A DNA stretch of 64,000 nt from JAHEKB01 sp049115575 (GCA_049115575.1 JAGDZU010000001.1:992001-1056000), one strand, 5' to 3'. Counted from the first letter of the stretch, positions 8,439-16,551 are shown. Notes: generated by a model not told the origin, from the letters alone. Numbers and translations are program-made.

Positions 8439-9638
8439 CTAAGGATATAAAAGATACAATTTTCTTAGCTCCTTGTATTGCTCCAGTTTTGGTGACCAAG
8501 ATGCACGTATTTCATCCTCCGTTTCGCCCCTTGCAATCTGAAGCTTAAATTCCTCATTACCAATTAGTTTATTAATGTAACTTCTAAAGAATGATCCATT
8601 AACTTCTTCATTATTTGTTTCACTGAATAAAAGCAAATAACTCAGATTCAAACGGGGATTTTCGAACAAACTGCTGTCTACTGCATCTGTAATCACAATT
8701 CCACCGCACAGTTCTCCCATATGCTTCGGTTTGTCTGACACTCCAGGTAAGCTTTGAGGAGTGAAATATTCCACGCCCTTGAAGCCAGGTCTGCCAAGAA
8801 TTTGAAAAGGCGTTTCAGTTCCTCTACCTACACTCACGTTTGTCCCTTCGAATAGTCCCAGAAACGGATAAAGATATACCGAATTCATATTTGGCAAATT
8901 TGGAGAAGGCCGAATAGGTAATTGATAAAGGATATCATGGGAGTAATTTAAACAACTTACCACTGTAAGCTCACAACGCAAATCTTCTCCAAGCCATGAT
9001 TCTCCATTGATCATTTGAGCCAGCTCTCCTACTGTTAAACCATGCACCACTGGAATGGGATGCACTCCTATAAAAGATTGGTATTTAAGATCCAATACAG
9101 GACCATCCACGTAAAATCCATTGGGGTTCGGCCTGTCTAGTACAATGAATCTCTTTCCGCTTTTGGCACATGCTTGCATAGCGTAATGCATACTAGAAAT
9201 GAAAGTGTAGAAGCGCACCCCCACATCTTGAATATCAAAAAGCAACACATCTATTCCCTCTAGCATTTGCGGTTGCATTCTTTTGTTCTTACCATATAGA
9301 GAGGTAATCTTAACACCAGTTTGCTCATCAATTCCACCGTGAACAGTTGCGCCATCACTGTATTCTCCTCTAAATCCATGTTCGGGAGCAAAAACGGTTA
9401 CAAGATCAATTCCAAGTGCCAATAAAGAATCAACTAAATGTGTTGCACCTATCGTTGAAGTTTGATTTACCATTAATGCCACCTTCTTATCTTTTAGAAG
9501 AGGTAAGTATTCTGCTGTTCTTTCTGCTCCTAAGACCAATTTGGCATCTGAAATAGATGAGCTTTGTTGTTGTTCATTAAAAGAAGAACAGCATAAGAAT
9601 AATATCACACAAGAAGTTAGTACTATAAGTTTATTCAT
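8439..9638 (-). CDS. DUF1343 / NamZ-type exo-beta-N-acetylmuramidase lipoprotein
   Basis: A 399-residue DUF1343 protein. Characterised members (NamZ) release terminal N-acetylmuramic acid from peptidoglycan fragments. Visible family stretches are VALMVNQTS, FAPEHGFRG, ITSLYG, LFDIQDVGVRFYTFISSM and LDRPNPNG, followed by GLTVGELA and GRGTETPF. The N-terminus is a lipoprotein signal (LFLC lipobox, Cys16), so it is probably anchored facing the periplasm. It is transcribed divergently from the permease at 9665 with only 26 bases between starts, and ends 53 bases before rpmB. The role in wall recycling is inferred from the family. Confidence 0.88.
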   Translation of the reverse strand: MNKLIVLTSCVILFLCCSSFNEQQQSSSISDAKLVLGAERTAEYLPLLKDKKVALMVNQTSTIGATHLVDSLLALGIDLVTVFAPEHGFRGEYSDGATVHGGIDEQTGVKITSLYGKNKRMQPQMLEGIDVLLFDIQDVGVRFYTFISSMHYAMQACAKSGKRFIVLDRPNPNGFYVDGPVLDLKYQSFIGVHPIPVVHGLTVGELAQMINGESWLGEDLRCELTVVSCLNYSHDILYQLPIRPSPNLPNMNSVYLYPFLGLFEGTNVSVGRGTETPFQILGRPGFKGVEYFTPQSLPGVSDKPKHMGELCGGIVITDAVDSSLFENPRLNLSYLLLFSETNNEEVNGSFFRSYINKLIGNEEFKLQIARGETEDEIRASWSPKLEQYKELRKLYLLYP

Positions 9639-9657
9639 TTGGTTAATCTTGTAGGGT

Positions 9658-9665
9658 CAAAAGTA
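9658..9665 (-). promoter_or_regulatory. Possible -7 element of the NamZ-like gene
   Basis: TACTTTTG on the minus strand, 19 bases before the ATG at 9638, matches TANNTTTG fully. No TTTG occurs at the expected 19-base distance. It overlaps the start codon of the divergent permease gene. Confidence 0.4.
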
Positions 9666-10885
9666 TGCGATTTGCACTGTTCATAGCTAACAAACTAACA
9701 CGCAACAATAATGCCTCATTCACCAAAACGGTGGTTAGGCTTGCAACCATTGCGGTTTCTATAAGTGTACTAGTTGTGATACTGTCCTATGGAATACTCT
9801 TAGGGTTTAAAAAAGAGATCAGAGATAAGGTGAGCGGCTATGCCGGGCACATTACCGTAAGTAATTTCGACCTCAGCCAAGGAAATGAACATACAGAGCT
9901 TCTAATAGACGATGAAATAGAGAAGAATATTCGCGCTGTTGAGAACGTAAAAAGTGTTTATCCCTTTTTAAACAAAGCTGGAATCATCAAATCTGATTCC
10001 ATCATCGAAGGCCTAATTTTCAAAGGAATCCCAAGTGATTATGATCTGGCTTTCTACAAAAAACACTTGCTCAGAGGCCAACTTCCGAGCTATACAGATA
10101 GCATAGACAGCTATGATATTCTATTATCTGCACTTACAGCACAACATCTCGAAGTAGATACGGGATCTAAACTTCAATTGTACTTTGTAAATGAAGGTGA
10201 TGTAAAAAGAAGAAGGGTTACGGTTAAAGGAATATTTAATACAGGCTTACAAACCTTTGATAAGCAGTTTGCCTTATGCCATTTGCGCATGGTGCAGCGA
10301 GTTGTTTCAAATGATTATTTGGTAGCTGGAGGTTATGAAATAAAGGTTGATGACTTCTCAGACATAGAACCCACCACCAAAAAAATTGACAATAATATTA
10401 GTGCTGTCCTTAGGGCGGTTAATATTAAAAACCAATACTTCACCATGTTTCAATGGCTGGAAATCGTAGACTCAAATGTCCTGATAATTATCATCCTTAT
10501 GTTCATAGTGGCCATAATCAATATTATCACCGTCCTGCTAATTTTGATTATTGAACGCATACCCATGATAGGAATATTTAAAGCGGTAGGTGCAAGAAAT
10601 CAAAGTATCATGCAAATATTTAGCTGGCAAGGGCTATTTATATTATTTGGAGGATTGATAATAGGAAATGGATTGGCGCTTGGTTTAGGCTATTTACAAG
10701 AACACTATCAACTTATAAAACTATCCGCAGAAACCTATTATATGGATGCGGTTCCTTTCTATTTACCAATTGAAGTTTTACTTCTTATTAATGTGGCAAC
10801 TATAGTTCTGGCTTATTTGTTTACCTGGCTACCCAGTTTTGTTGTTGCTCGAATCTCCCCCATCCGTAGCATCAGATTTAAGTGA
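9665..10885 (+). CDS. LolC/LolE-like ABC transporter permease
   Basis: A 406-residue permease with the MacB/LolE layout: one transmembrane helix near residues 23-48, a large periplasmic domain (about 50-270, containing YAGHITVSN and LIFKGI), then three helices, with the conserved cytoplasmic coupling segment ERIPMIGIFKAVGARNQSIMQIF between helices 2 and 3. In the Lol family such proteins extract lipoproteins from the inner membrane, driven by a LolD ATPase. No ATPase is adjacent, so the partner must be elsewhere (one LolD-like ATPase is at 42987). The 3' end overlaps the convergent channel gene by 57 bases. Confidence 0.85.
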   Translation: MRFALFIANKLTRNNNASFTKTVVRLATIAVSISVLVVILSYGILLGFKKEIRDKVSGYAGHITVSNFDLSQGNEHTELLIDDEIEKNIRAVENVKSVYPFLNKAGIIKSDSIIEGLIFKGIPSDYDLAFYKKHLLRGQLPSYTDSIDSYDILLSALTAQHLEVDTGSKLQLYFVNEGDVKRRRVTVKGIFNTGLQTFDKQFALCHLRMVQRVVSNDYLVAGGYEIKVDDFSDIEPTTKKIDNNISAVLRAVNIKNQYFTMFQWLEIVDSNVLIIIILMFIVAIINIITVLLILIIERIPMIGIFKAVGARNQSIMQIFSWQGLFILFGGLIIGNGLALGLGYLQEHYQLIKLSAETYYMDAVPFYLPIEVLLLINVATIVLAYLFTWLPSFVVARISPIRSIRFK

Positions 10886-11719
10886 GTCTCTCCTATGCTT
10901 GAGATTGTTCCCACAGCTTTTACAATAAATGGCATCTTTATCGTTGTGAACATTGCCACAGTTTAGACATTCTACTAGCTGTTTAGATTGACTGAATTCC
11001 ACTGAAACTATTCCGGTGGGTACTGCTATTACCGCATAACCTAAAATCATGAGCATGGCAGATAGGAACTGGCCTAAAGCCGTAACAGGGGTAATATCTC
11101 CATATCCTACTGTAGTTAAGGTAACAATAGCCCAATAAACGCTTCTCGGTATACTGGAAAATCCAGCTTCTGGAGGTTCTATCACGTACATGATAGTGCC
11201 CATAACAATAACCACGATTAGTACTGTTACAAAGAACACCGTAATCTTAGCCCCACTTCTTTGTATGGCATTGGCTAAAGTTTGAGCCTCAACCATAAAA
11301 CTCCTCAATCTCAGCACCCTGAACACCCTCAATAATCTAAATACTCTAATCATGAGCAAGAATTGTGGTCCTGCTACTATCAAGCTCAAATAAGTTGGAA
11401 TGGTGGCTAATAAATCAATGATACCCCAGAAGCTTAAAATATACTTTTTAGGCTTATCGCTGATGTATATTCTCATAATATACTCTATAGTGAAAACTAT
11501 GGTGAATACCCATTCAGCTACATCTAATAGGAGACTGTATTTAGTCTGAATGCTTGGAACACTATCTGCCATTACTACAAGTACAGACAGTAATATGGCA
11601 TACAACAACAGGATATCAAACCGTCTACCCTCCTTGGTATCTGAATGAAAAATGATATCGTGCCATTTTTCTTTTAATTCAGGGTAGTACCTGTCTTTTA
11701 TGGAACGGCGCGGTGCCAT
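10829..11719 (-). CDS. Voltage-gated-type potassium channel with C-terminal zinc ribbon
   Basis: A 296-residue six-helix cation channel. An S4-like voltage sensor with regularly spaced arginines lies at about 124-139 (IRVFRLLRVFRVLRLR), and the pore helix and selectivity filter TVGYGD are at 203-208, which predicts K+ selectivity. S6 is followed by a cytoplasmic tail with two CxxC pairs (Cys251/254 and Cys266/269), a zinc-ribbon pattern not present in the classic channel. The last 20 residues are Ser/Asp/Asn-rich and lie over the 3' end of the opposite-strand permease gene. The channel family is firm. The zinc binding is inferred from the cysteines. Confidence 0.9.
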   Translation of the reverse strand: MAPRRSIKDRYYPELKEKWHDIIFHSDTKEGRRFDILLLYAILLSVLVVMADSVPSIQTKYSLLLDVAEWVFTIVFTIEYIMRIYISDKPKKYILSFWGIIDLLATIPTYLSLIVAGPQFLLMIRVFRLLRVFRVLRLRSFMVEAQTLANAIQRSGAKITVFFVTVLIVVIVMGTIMYVIEPPEAGFSSIPRSVYWAIVTLTTVGYGDITPVTALGQFLSAMLMILGYAVIAVPTGIVSVEFSQSKQLVECLNCGNVHNDKDAIYCKSCGNNLKHRRDSLKSDATDGGDSSNNKTG

Positions 11720-11755
11720 AGTGCAAATTAAGGCTAAAGCCTTGAATAATAACTC

Positions 11756-12499
11756 TTAATCCCTGAAATCCAGGTCAATTTTAACTCCAACATTCAATCC
11801 AAGGCCCAAACCTCTAGTATAAATTCTATCTTGAGTAGTGCCTTTAAGATCATCTGTAAATTCAAGTTTGAAACTCTGATGTTCCAAGCTACTAAAATTG
11901 AAATTAAGTGAAACATCAAATGCCAAATAATCATTGATGTTGTGTAGATAACCTATTTCAGATCTAATAAAAAAGTTGCCTCCTTCAAATTGATTGGCAT
12001 AGGTAGTCATCTCTAAACTACTTACAGGCATTTGGTCTGCATCTAGTATTACATCTGTTCGTGTTTCAGTACCCTTTCTGTTGAGCTTCTTATTTATATA
12101 CATCACAAGGCCTGCGCTGTAATACAATGCGGAATTCTGACTCAAATAAGTGAGATAACTGGGCATTACGGCCAATTGATAGGAGCTAAAGCCTGGGTAT
12201 GCATAATTTTCGAAGTACACTTCTTCTTGACCACTGGCCTGCTCAAACTGATTTATCTCATACTTAGCTGTAAAATCGCGTTTATAAAACCCCACTTTCA
12301 ACTCCCAATGTTCTTGTATTGATCTGCTGGCTGTTAGTCCAAAACCTGCATCTACATGAGGTATCAAATCCACCCTCCCAGATTCTGAATTGTAAAATTC
12401 AATCTTAGGACCAAGTTGTAAACTCAGGCTTTCTATGAGCTGCGCTTGCCCTATTACAGAACATAGCATTGCGATATTTAACAGTATTAGCTTCTTCAA
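11756..12499 (-). CDS. Predicted outer-membrane beta-barrel protein
   Basis: A 247-residue exported protein of unknown function (signal peptide MKKLILLNIAMLCSVIGQA, cleaved before QLIES). The mature part alternates hydrophobic and polar residues and has many Tyr and Phe, as in porin-like barrels of Bacteroidota (phrases such as YLAFDVSLNFNFSS and LGLGLNVGVKIDLDF, the last at the extreme C-terminus). It overlaps the rnhB stop by 4 bases, suggesting translational coupling, although the functions look unrelated. Confidence 0.75.
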   Translation of the reverse strand: MKKLILLNIAMLCSVIGQAQLIESLSLQLGPKIEFYNSESGRVDLIPHVDAGFGLTASRSIQEHWELKVGFYKRDFTAKYEINQFEQASGQEEVYFENYAYPGFSSYQLAVMPSYLTYLSQNSALYYSAGLVMYINKKLNRKGTETRTDVILDADQMPVSSLEMTTYANQFEGGNFFIRSEIGYLHNINDYLAFDVSLNFNFSSLEHQSFKLEFTDDLKGTTQDRIYTRGLGLGLNVGVKIDLDFRD

Positions 12500-13092
12500 A
12501 ATAATTCGTATTGCAGTTGTTTGAGATGAAAACTCTTTCTGTGTATTGGACTAAACCCATACTTCTTTATAGCTTGAATGTGCTGCTTGGTAGCATATCC
12601 TTTATGCCTCTCAAAGCCAAACTGAGGATACTCTTGCGCCATATTGCACATGAATTCATCTCTATAGGTCTTGGCAAGAACAGATGCAGCTGCAATGCTA
12701 TTATACAATCCATCTCCTTGAACTATGGTTTCAAATGGAACATCTTGCCAATTGTGAAATCCATTGCCGTCGATAAGCAAATGCTCGGGTTTGTGTTGCA
12801 ATTGGTCTAATGCTCTATGCATGGCCTTAAATGAGGCGTTCAATATATTAATCTCATCAATTTCTTGTTCAGTGCAAGAACCTACCGCCCAAGCCAAAGC
12901 TTTCTCTTCTATCTCTAATCTCAGTGCCTCCCTTTTAGCTTTAGTCAATTTCTTAGAGTCGTTAAGTCCATTGATTTTCTTCTTTGGATCTAGTATAACG
13001 GCAGCCGCATAAACTGGCCCTGCAAGGCATCCTCTTCCAGCTTCATCGCAACCAGATTCCAATACTCCTCTTTTGAAATAGCTTTTAAGCAA
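12496..13092 (-). CDS. rnhB: Ribonuclease HII
   Basis: A type 2 RNase H that cleaves RNA in RNA-DNA hybrids and removes single ribonucleotides from DNA. The acidic active site is present: Asp-Glu in GCDEAGRG, Asp in LLIDGNGF and Asp in ASVLAKTYRDEFM. The GRG motif and the C-terminal HKGYATKQHI segment are also there. Two starts are possible: ATG at 13122, whose CAT overlaps the start of the divergent gene, or TTG at 13092 giving MLKSYFKRG, which resembles the usual N-terminus of Bacteroidota homologues. I prefer the TTG. It is followed, with a 4-base overlap, by the barrel gene. Confidence 0.93.
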   Translation of the reverse strand: MLKSYFKRGVLESGCDEAGRGCLAGPVYAAAVILDPKKKINGLNDSKKLTKAKREALRLEIEEKALAWAVGSCTEQEIDEINILNASFKAMHRALDQLQHKPEHLLIDGNGFHNWQDVPFETIVQGDGLYNSIAAASVLAKTYRDEFMCNMAQEYPQFGFERHKGYATKQHIQAIKKYGFSPIHRKSFHLKQLQYELF

Positions 13093-13120
13093 GGAACAAA
13101 AATAACTAAGTTTGCAAGCC

Positions 13121-13849
13121 ATGCTTAACTACCGCGAGGCCATATACAAAGACTATCACAGCAACCAGGTAAATAAAACTGCTGCGTCTTATAGTAGTTT
13201 AATCAAACAACAAGAAGCATACTACTCAAGGGAGTTGATCCCTCTAATTCGCGGAGATAAGAGTCAAAAACTAGTTGACTTGGGTTGTGGTTTTGGAAGT
13301 TTCCTATCAGCCGCTAAAAGCAATGGGTATCACAATGTTGAGGGTGTTGACTTGAGTCCTGAACAAGTAGCGGTAGCACATGAATTAGGTCTTACTGAAA
13401 TCAAGAACGAAAGCATAGACGCCTACTTCGAAAGGAGTGCTGGTGCAGACTGCATAGTTGGAGTAGATATTATAGAGCATTTTAGCAAAGACGAGCTGAT
13501 GGACTTTTTAACCAAATGCAAGAAGCATTTGAACAAAGGCGGACAAGTTATTTTCCGAACTCCGAATATGGATGCAACTATGGCTTCTGTTTATGCCTTT
13601 GCAGACATTAGCCACGAAGTTTTTCTCAATAAGAGTTCTGCCTTACAAATTATGAAAAGTGCAGGCTTTAAAAACGTGGAGGTTTTACCGAGTTTGATTT
13701 GGAATCAAAACCCTATAAAAGAGTTTATCAGAAAAATACTTTGGACCTGCCATAAGATGAGCCGTAAGTTTATGCTATTCAGCAGTGGAAGAACATGGAA
13801 TGAAGTTGTTTTCACCCCTAACATCATAATAAGAGCAAGCAAAGACTAA
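13121..13849 (+). CDS. Class I SAM-dependent methyltransferase
   Basis: A 242-residue methyltransferase of unknown substrate. The SAM-binding core is clear: motif I LVDLGCGFGSFLSAA near residue 55, the acidic end of beta 2 in VEGVDLSPEQVAVA, then DCIVGVDIIEHFSKDEL and GGQVIFRTPNMD, as in UbiG-like and polysaccharide-modifying methyltransferases. No substrate domain is recognisable. The ATG at 13121 is preferred over an in-frame TTG three codons earlier. The start is back to back with rnhB, and the stop overlaps the end of dnaX. Confidence 0.85.
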   Translation: MLNYREAIYKDYHSNQVNKTAASYSSLIKQQEAYYSRELIPLIRGDKSQKLVDLGCGFGSFLSAAKSNGYHNVEGVDLSPEQVAVAHELGLTEIKNESIDAYFERSAGADCIVGVDIIEHFSKDELMDFLTKCKKHLNKGGQVIFRTPNMDATMASVYAFADISHEVFLNKSSALQIMKSAGFKNVEVLPSLIWNQNPIKEFIRKILWTCHKMSRKFMLFSSGRTWNEVVFTPNIIIRASKD

Positions 13850-14436
13850 ACATCAAAGTCTAATCCAAACCTCTGTTCAAATTCTTTAAGTGGTGGATAC
13901 TCTTTGGCTAGTGCATCAAACTGCTGCTTTGGAGTAAACAATTTGTATTCATTCACCGCCTGAGCATTGATCTCCACTATGAAGTCCCATTGAACCCCTT
14001 CTGATGCAAAGTTTCTTTGAAGCTTAGTGAAGGTATCTTCAAGTTCATTTTTCAAGGTTTTGGATCCCACTTTAAAAGTGGTTTGTGAATCAGTGAAATC
14101 ATAAAGTGGATCTTTCAGATAAGAAGCTAGACCTTTTCTACCCTGCTTAAATATATCATCTGCTAATTGAGCTATTCTCGAGGACAATGATTCTGCAGAA
14201 ATAGGTTTAAGTTCTAATTTCTCATCAGGAACAACTTCTTCCTGCACCTCTTCCGTTATCTGCGAAACAACTGGTACCACTTCTTTCACCTTTTTGAGGC
14301 TTCCAATTCGCACCGTAGAAACTACTTGTTCTACAAGCTCTTCTTTAAGATTCTTCTTAGCAACTCCTTCTTCTTCTTTAAAGAGCTCGTTGAAGTAACC
14401 AGAATTAACAAGCTTTGCTAGCTTAGGCTTTTTTTT
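13846..14436 (-). CDS. dnaX: DnaX tau-specific C-terminal region (in the -1 frame relative to gamma)
   Basis: This frame is open without a stop from inside the A10 tract (14438-14429) to 13846, about 196 residues, and has no convincing independent start (the first possible one is a GTG at 14313). It begins KKKPKLAKLVNSGYFNELF, continues through an acidic Val/Glu-rich linker (about 14350-14220), and ends in a domain with WDFIVEINAQAVNEYKLFTPKQQ, as in C-terminal domains of Bacteroidota tau subunits. That domain contacts the polymerase alpha subunit in other bacteria. I read it as the tau extension of dnaX reached by slippage or frameshift, giving a tau of about 553 residues. Confidence 0.8.
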   Translation of the reverse strand, partial: KKKPKLAKLVNSGYFNELFKEEEGVAKKNLKEELVEQVVSTVRIGSLKKVKEVVPVVSQITEEVQEEVVPDEKLELKPISAESLSSRIAQLADDIFKQGRKGLASYLKDPLYDFTDSQTTFKVGSKTLKNELEDTFTKLQRNFASEGVQWDFIVEINAQAVNEYKLFTPKQQFDALAKEYPPLKEFEQRFGLDFDV

Positions 14437-15506
14437 TTAGATACGTCTATAGCGTGTTGAAGGGAAGCCAGTTTTATTAAACAGAGTTCCACATGTAATC
14501 TCTGATTGCGAGATGCTTTATAGTGGCTATCGGCTTCTCCTAATATGTTAATAGCATTAATCAAGAAGCTAGACGTGACCAAATTGGCTTGCTTTTCATA
14601 ACGAACAGCCATTTCCTGAGATTTGTCTATTAGAGACCTAGTTACTGCAGTTTTTGCCATTAATAAATCTCTGAAGTGATTGGCTAAGCCATTAAGGAAC
14701 AACTGAGCATCGAATCCTTTGCTTTGAATTTCGTCGAAAGACAAAAGTGATTGACCTACATCTCCATCTACAAAGGCTTCGGTAATCTTGAAATAATAGT
14801 CGTAATCCAATATGTTAAGATTATGGATCACATTGGCATAGGTAATCTTTCCATCTTGCCCAAAACTTGCCATCTGGTCAAAAATAGACAATGCATCTCT
14901 CAATGCTCCATCCGCCTTTTCTGCAATGAGATGTAAAGCTTCTTCTTCAACTTCTATTTTCTCTGCCTTGGCAATGTTCTGAAGGTGACTTACTATTTCT
15001 GGAATTTGAATGCGTTCAAAATTGAAAATTTGGCATCTAGACAAAATAGTAGGAAGAATTTTATGCCTTTCTGTGGTTGCCAAAATGAAGATGGCATATG
15101 AAGGTGGTTCTTCTAATGTCTTGAGGAAAGCATTAAATGCTGCCTGACTCAACATATGAACCTCATCAATTATGTAAACCTTATACTCTCCTGTCTGAGG
15201 CGGAATTCGAACCTGCTCGTTCAAACTTCTGATATCGTCAACAGAGTTGTGAGAAGCAGCATCTAATTCAAAAATGTTATATGAAAAATCGTAATCTTCT
15301 GGAACGGAGCCTTTATTTATCTCCTTAGCGAGTATACGTGCACAGGTAGTTTTACCTACTCCTCTAGGGCCACAAAACAAGAATGCTTGAGCTAGTCTGT
15401 CATTCTTGATTTCATTCACCAGCGTTTGAGTTATGTGCTTCTGACCAACAACTGTATCAAAGCTGTCTGGTCTGTATTTTCTGGCTGAAACTATAAAGTG
15501 GCTCAT
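14418..15506 (-). CDS. dnaX: DNA polymerase III clamp-loader subunit gamma (DnaX, short product)
   Basis: A 362-residue AAA+ ATPase of the clamp loader that places the sliding clamp on DNA. Features: RPDSFDTVVGQKHITQTL, Walker A GPRGVGKTTCARILAKE, Walker B IIDEVHMLSQAAFNAFLKTLEEPP and sensor 1 LATTERHKILPTILSRCQ (the SRC arginine finger). The zinc-finger cysteines of E. coli DnaX are missing. The ORF stops with KKKSLS right after an A10 tract, so this frame yields the gamma form (AAA+ plus the collar domain), and the -1 frame supplies tau. Reaching only about 360 residues would be short for a full bacterial DnaX. Confidence 0.93.
   Translation of the reverse strand: MSHFIVSARKYRPDSFDTVVGQKHITQTLVNEIKNDRLAQAFLFCGPRGVGKTTCARILAKEINKGSVPEDYDFSYNIFELDAASHNSVDDIRSLNEQVRIPPQTGEYKVYIIDEVHMLSQAAFNAFLKTLEEPPSYAIFILATTERHKILPTILSRCQIFNFERIQIPEIVSHLQNIAKAEKIEVEEEALHLIAEKADGALRDALSIFDQMASFGQDGKITYANVIHNLNILDYDYYFKITEAFVDGDVGQSLLSFDEIQSKGFDAQLFLNGLANHFRDLLMAKTAVTRSLIDKSQEMAVRYEKQANLVTSSFLINAINILGEADSHYKASRNQRLHVELCLIKLASLQHAIDVSKKKSLS
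14429..14438 (-). other. A10 slippery tract in dnaX (gamma/tau switch)
   Basis: Ten consecutive adenines in the mRNA sense, followed by GCCTAAGCTAG: the zero frame ends four codons after the run, while a one-base backward shift, or one extra A in the transcript, opens the tau frame. Downstream, AAGCU-AGCAA-AGCUU could form a 5-bp hairpin. No Shine-Dalgarno-like stimulator is seen upstream. This makes transcriptional slippage, as known in Thermus dnaX, somewhat more likely than the E. coli type of ribosomal frameshift. Confidence 0.7.
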
Positions 15507-15513
15507 TCAAATG

Positions 15514-15544
15514 CAAAGATGTAATGGATGCGGAATAATTCAAG
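15514..15544 (-). promoter_or_regulatory. Probable dnaX promoter
   Basis: On the minus strand CTTG, 19 bases, CATCTTTG: correct spacing and one mismatch in each element of TTTG-N19-TANNTTTG. The ATG at 15506 is only about 7 bases after the -7 element, so the message would be leaderless or nearly so. Confidence 0.45.
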
Positions 15545-15547
15545 GGG

Positions 15548-15556
15548 TGTGGATAA
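15548..15556 (-). promoter_or_regulatory. DnaA box (perfect 9-mer)
   Basis: TTATCCACA on the minus strand, identical to the strong DnaA-box consensus, located just upstream of the dnaX promoter elements. Confidence 0.45.
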
Positions 15557-15834
15557 ATGAGGGGCGAGGTGCGAGGGTACAAAACCATGGTCGTCCTTCA
15601 CTTATTTGATCACTAATCGGTTTTACATTTATGGGTGTTCAACAACAAGCTTTATCTTGCCTTCTGGGGAGGGGTTGGACTATGTCCCTCAAACTGAAGC
15701 TGGCCTGTAATATTTATTCCTAAATATCGGTCTTTAGAAAGATGCATTTCTACCAACCAACGGAAGTGTGAAGTGTTTTGATGGCAGCCAATCATAGCAC
15801 ATTATCTAGACCAATATTCAATGCGTTCTTTTAC

Positions 15835-15865
15835 TTTGTATATTATATGCAAAATGCTACATTTG
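15835..15865 (+). promoter_or_regulatory. Bacteroidota-type promoter of the rpsF operon
   Basis: TTTG (15835-15838), exactly 19 bases, TACATTTG (15858-15865): a full match to TTTG-N19-TANNTTTG. It is followed by CAGCCC, as at the rpmB promoter. The ATG of rpsF is 30 bases downstream. Confidence 0.8.
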
Positions 15866-15895
15866 CAGCCCTAAAATTTATTAGACCAAACAATA

Positions 15896-16264
15896 ATGGA
15901 CAAAACAAATTATGAGTCTGTAATCATTTTAACACCCGTGCTGAGTGAGAAGATGCTGCAAGATGCAGTTGAAGCTTACAAAAAGCTGATTACAGGAAAC
16001 GGTGGAGAGCTCATCCACGAAGAGAATTGGGGTCTTACTAAAATGGCTTATCCAATTCAGAACAAAACCACAGGTTTTTACCAAATTTTTGAATTCACTT
16101 CTGACAACGCAGACTTGATTGACAAGCTTGAATTAGCTTACCGAAGAGATGAGCAGGTATTGAGATACCTAACTATCAAATTGGACAAGCACGCTGTAGT
16201 TTACAACGAAAGAAGAAGAAATGGTGCTTTTAACAAACCAAAGAAAGAGGAGGCAACAGCATGA
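15896..16264 (+). CDS. rpsF: 30S ribosomal protein S6
   Basis: A 122-residue S6 protein (ferredoxin-like fold) of the small-subunit platform, which pairs with S18. Diagnostic stretches are NYESVIILTP, GGELIHEENWGLTKMAYPI, TTGFYQIFEF and DEQVLRYLTIKLDKHA. The C-terminal tail is Lys/Glu-rich. It is the first gene of rpsF-rpsR-rplI. Its stop overlaps the rpsR start as ATGA. A consensus promoter precedes it. Confidence 0.97.
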   Translation: MDKTNYESVIILTPVLSEKMLQDAVEAYKKLITGNGGELIHEENWGLTKMAYPIQNKTTGFYQIFEFTSDNADLIDKLELAYRRDEQVLRYLTIKLDKHAVVYNERRRNGAFNKPKKEEATA

Positions 16265-16527
16265 GTAGGAACAACAAAAGACAGTACAGGTTCTCAACAG
16301 CTCCTTTGAATCAAACAAAGAAGTATTGCAGATTTAAAAAGAGTGGAATCAAGTACATAGATTACAAAAACCCTGATTTCTTAATGAAGTTCATCAACGA
16401 ACAAGGAAAACTTCTTCCTAGACGTATAACAGGAACTTCTTTGAAGTATCAGAGAAAAGTGTCGCAAGCAGTAAAACGTGCTCGTCATATTGCACTGCTT
16501 CCATATGTAGCTGATCAATTAAAATAA
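16261..16527 (+). CDS. rpsR: 30S ribosomal protein S18
   Basis: An 88-residue basic protein that binds next to S6 on 16S rRNA. Visible S18 features are KKYCRFKKSGIKYIDYKNPDFL, LLPRRITGTSLKYQRKVSQAVKRARHIALLPYV. It starts within the rpsF stop (4-base overlap) and is followed after 24 bases by rplI, the standard order. Confidence 0.97.
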   Translation: MSRNNKRQYRFSTAPLNQTKKYCRFKKSGIKYIDYKNPDFLMKFINEQGKLLPRRITGTSLKYQRKVSQAVKRARHIALLPYVADQLK

Positions 16528-16551
16528 GTCTAAGCTTTAAGAGATAATATC

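Larger units (their letters stand above)
15507..15895. other. 389-base intergenic region between dnaX and rpsF
   Basis: No ORF or RNA gene is seen. It holds divergent promoters for dnaX (15514-15544) and rpsF (15835-15865) and one perfect DnaA box (15548-15556). The part near 15541-15600 is unusually G-rich on the + strand (GGGGTGTGG, GAGGGGCGAGG). The central 200 bases show nothing I can name. Confidence 0.6.

Noticed and set aside
12511..13012. Plus-strand ORFs opposite rnhB
   Set aside because: They are shadows of the conserved rnhB frame with no start signal or protein pattern.
13846..15506. dnaX as a broken pseudogene
   Set aside because: The break is exactly at a homopolymer, both parts are intact and full of conserved motifs, and the pattern equals known gamma/tau slippage sites. 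A read error remains possible.
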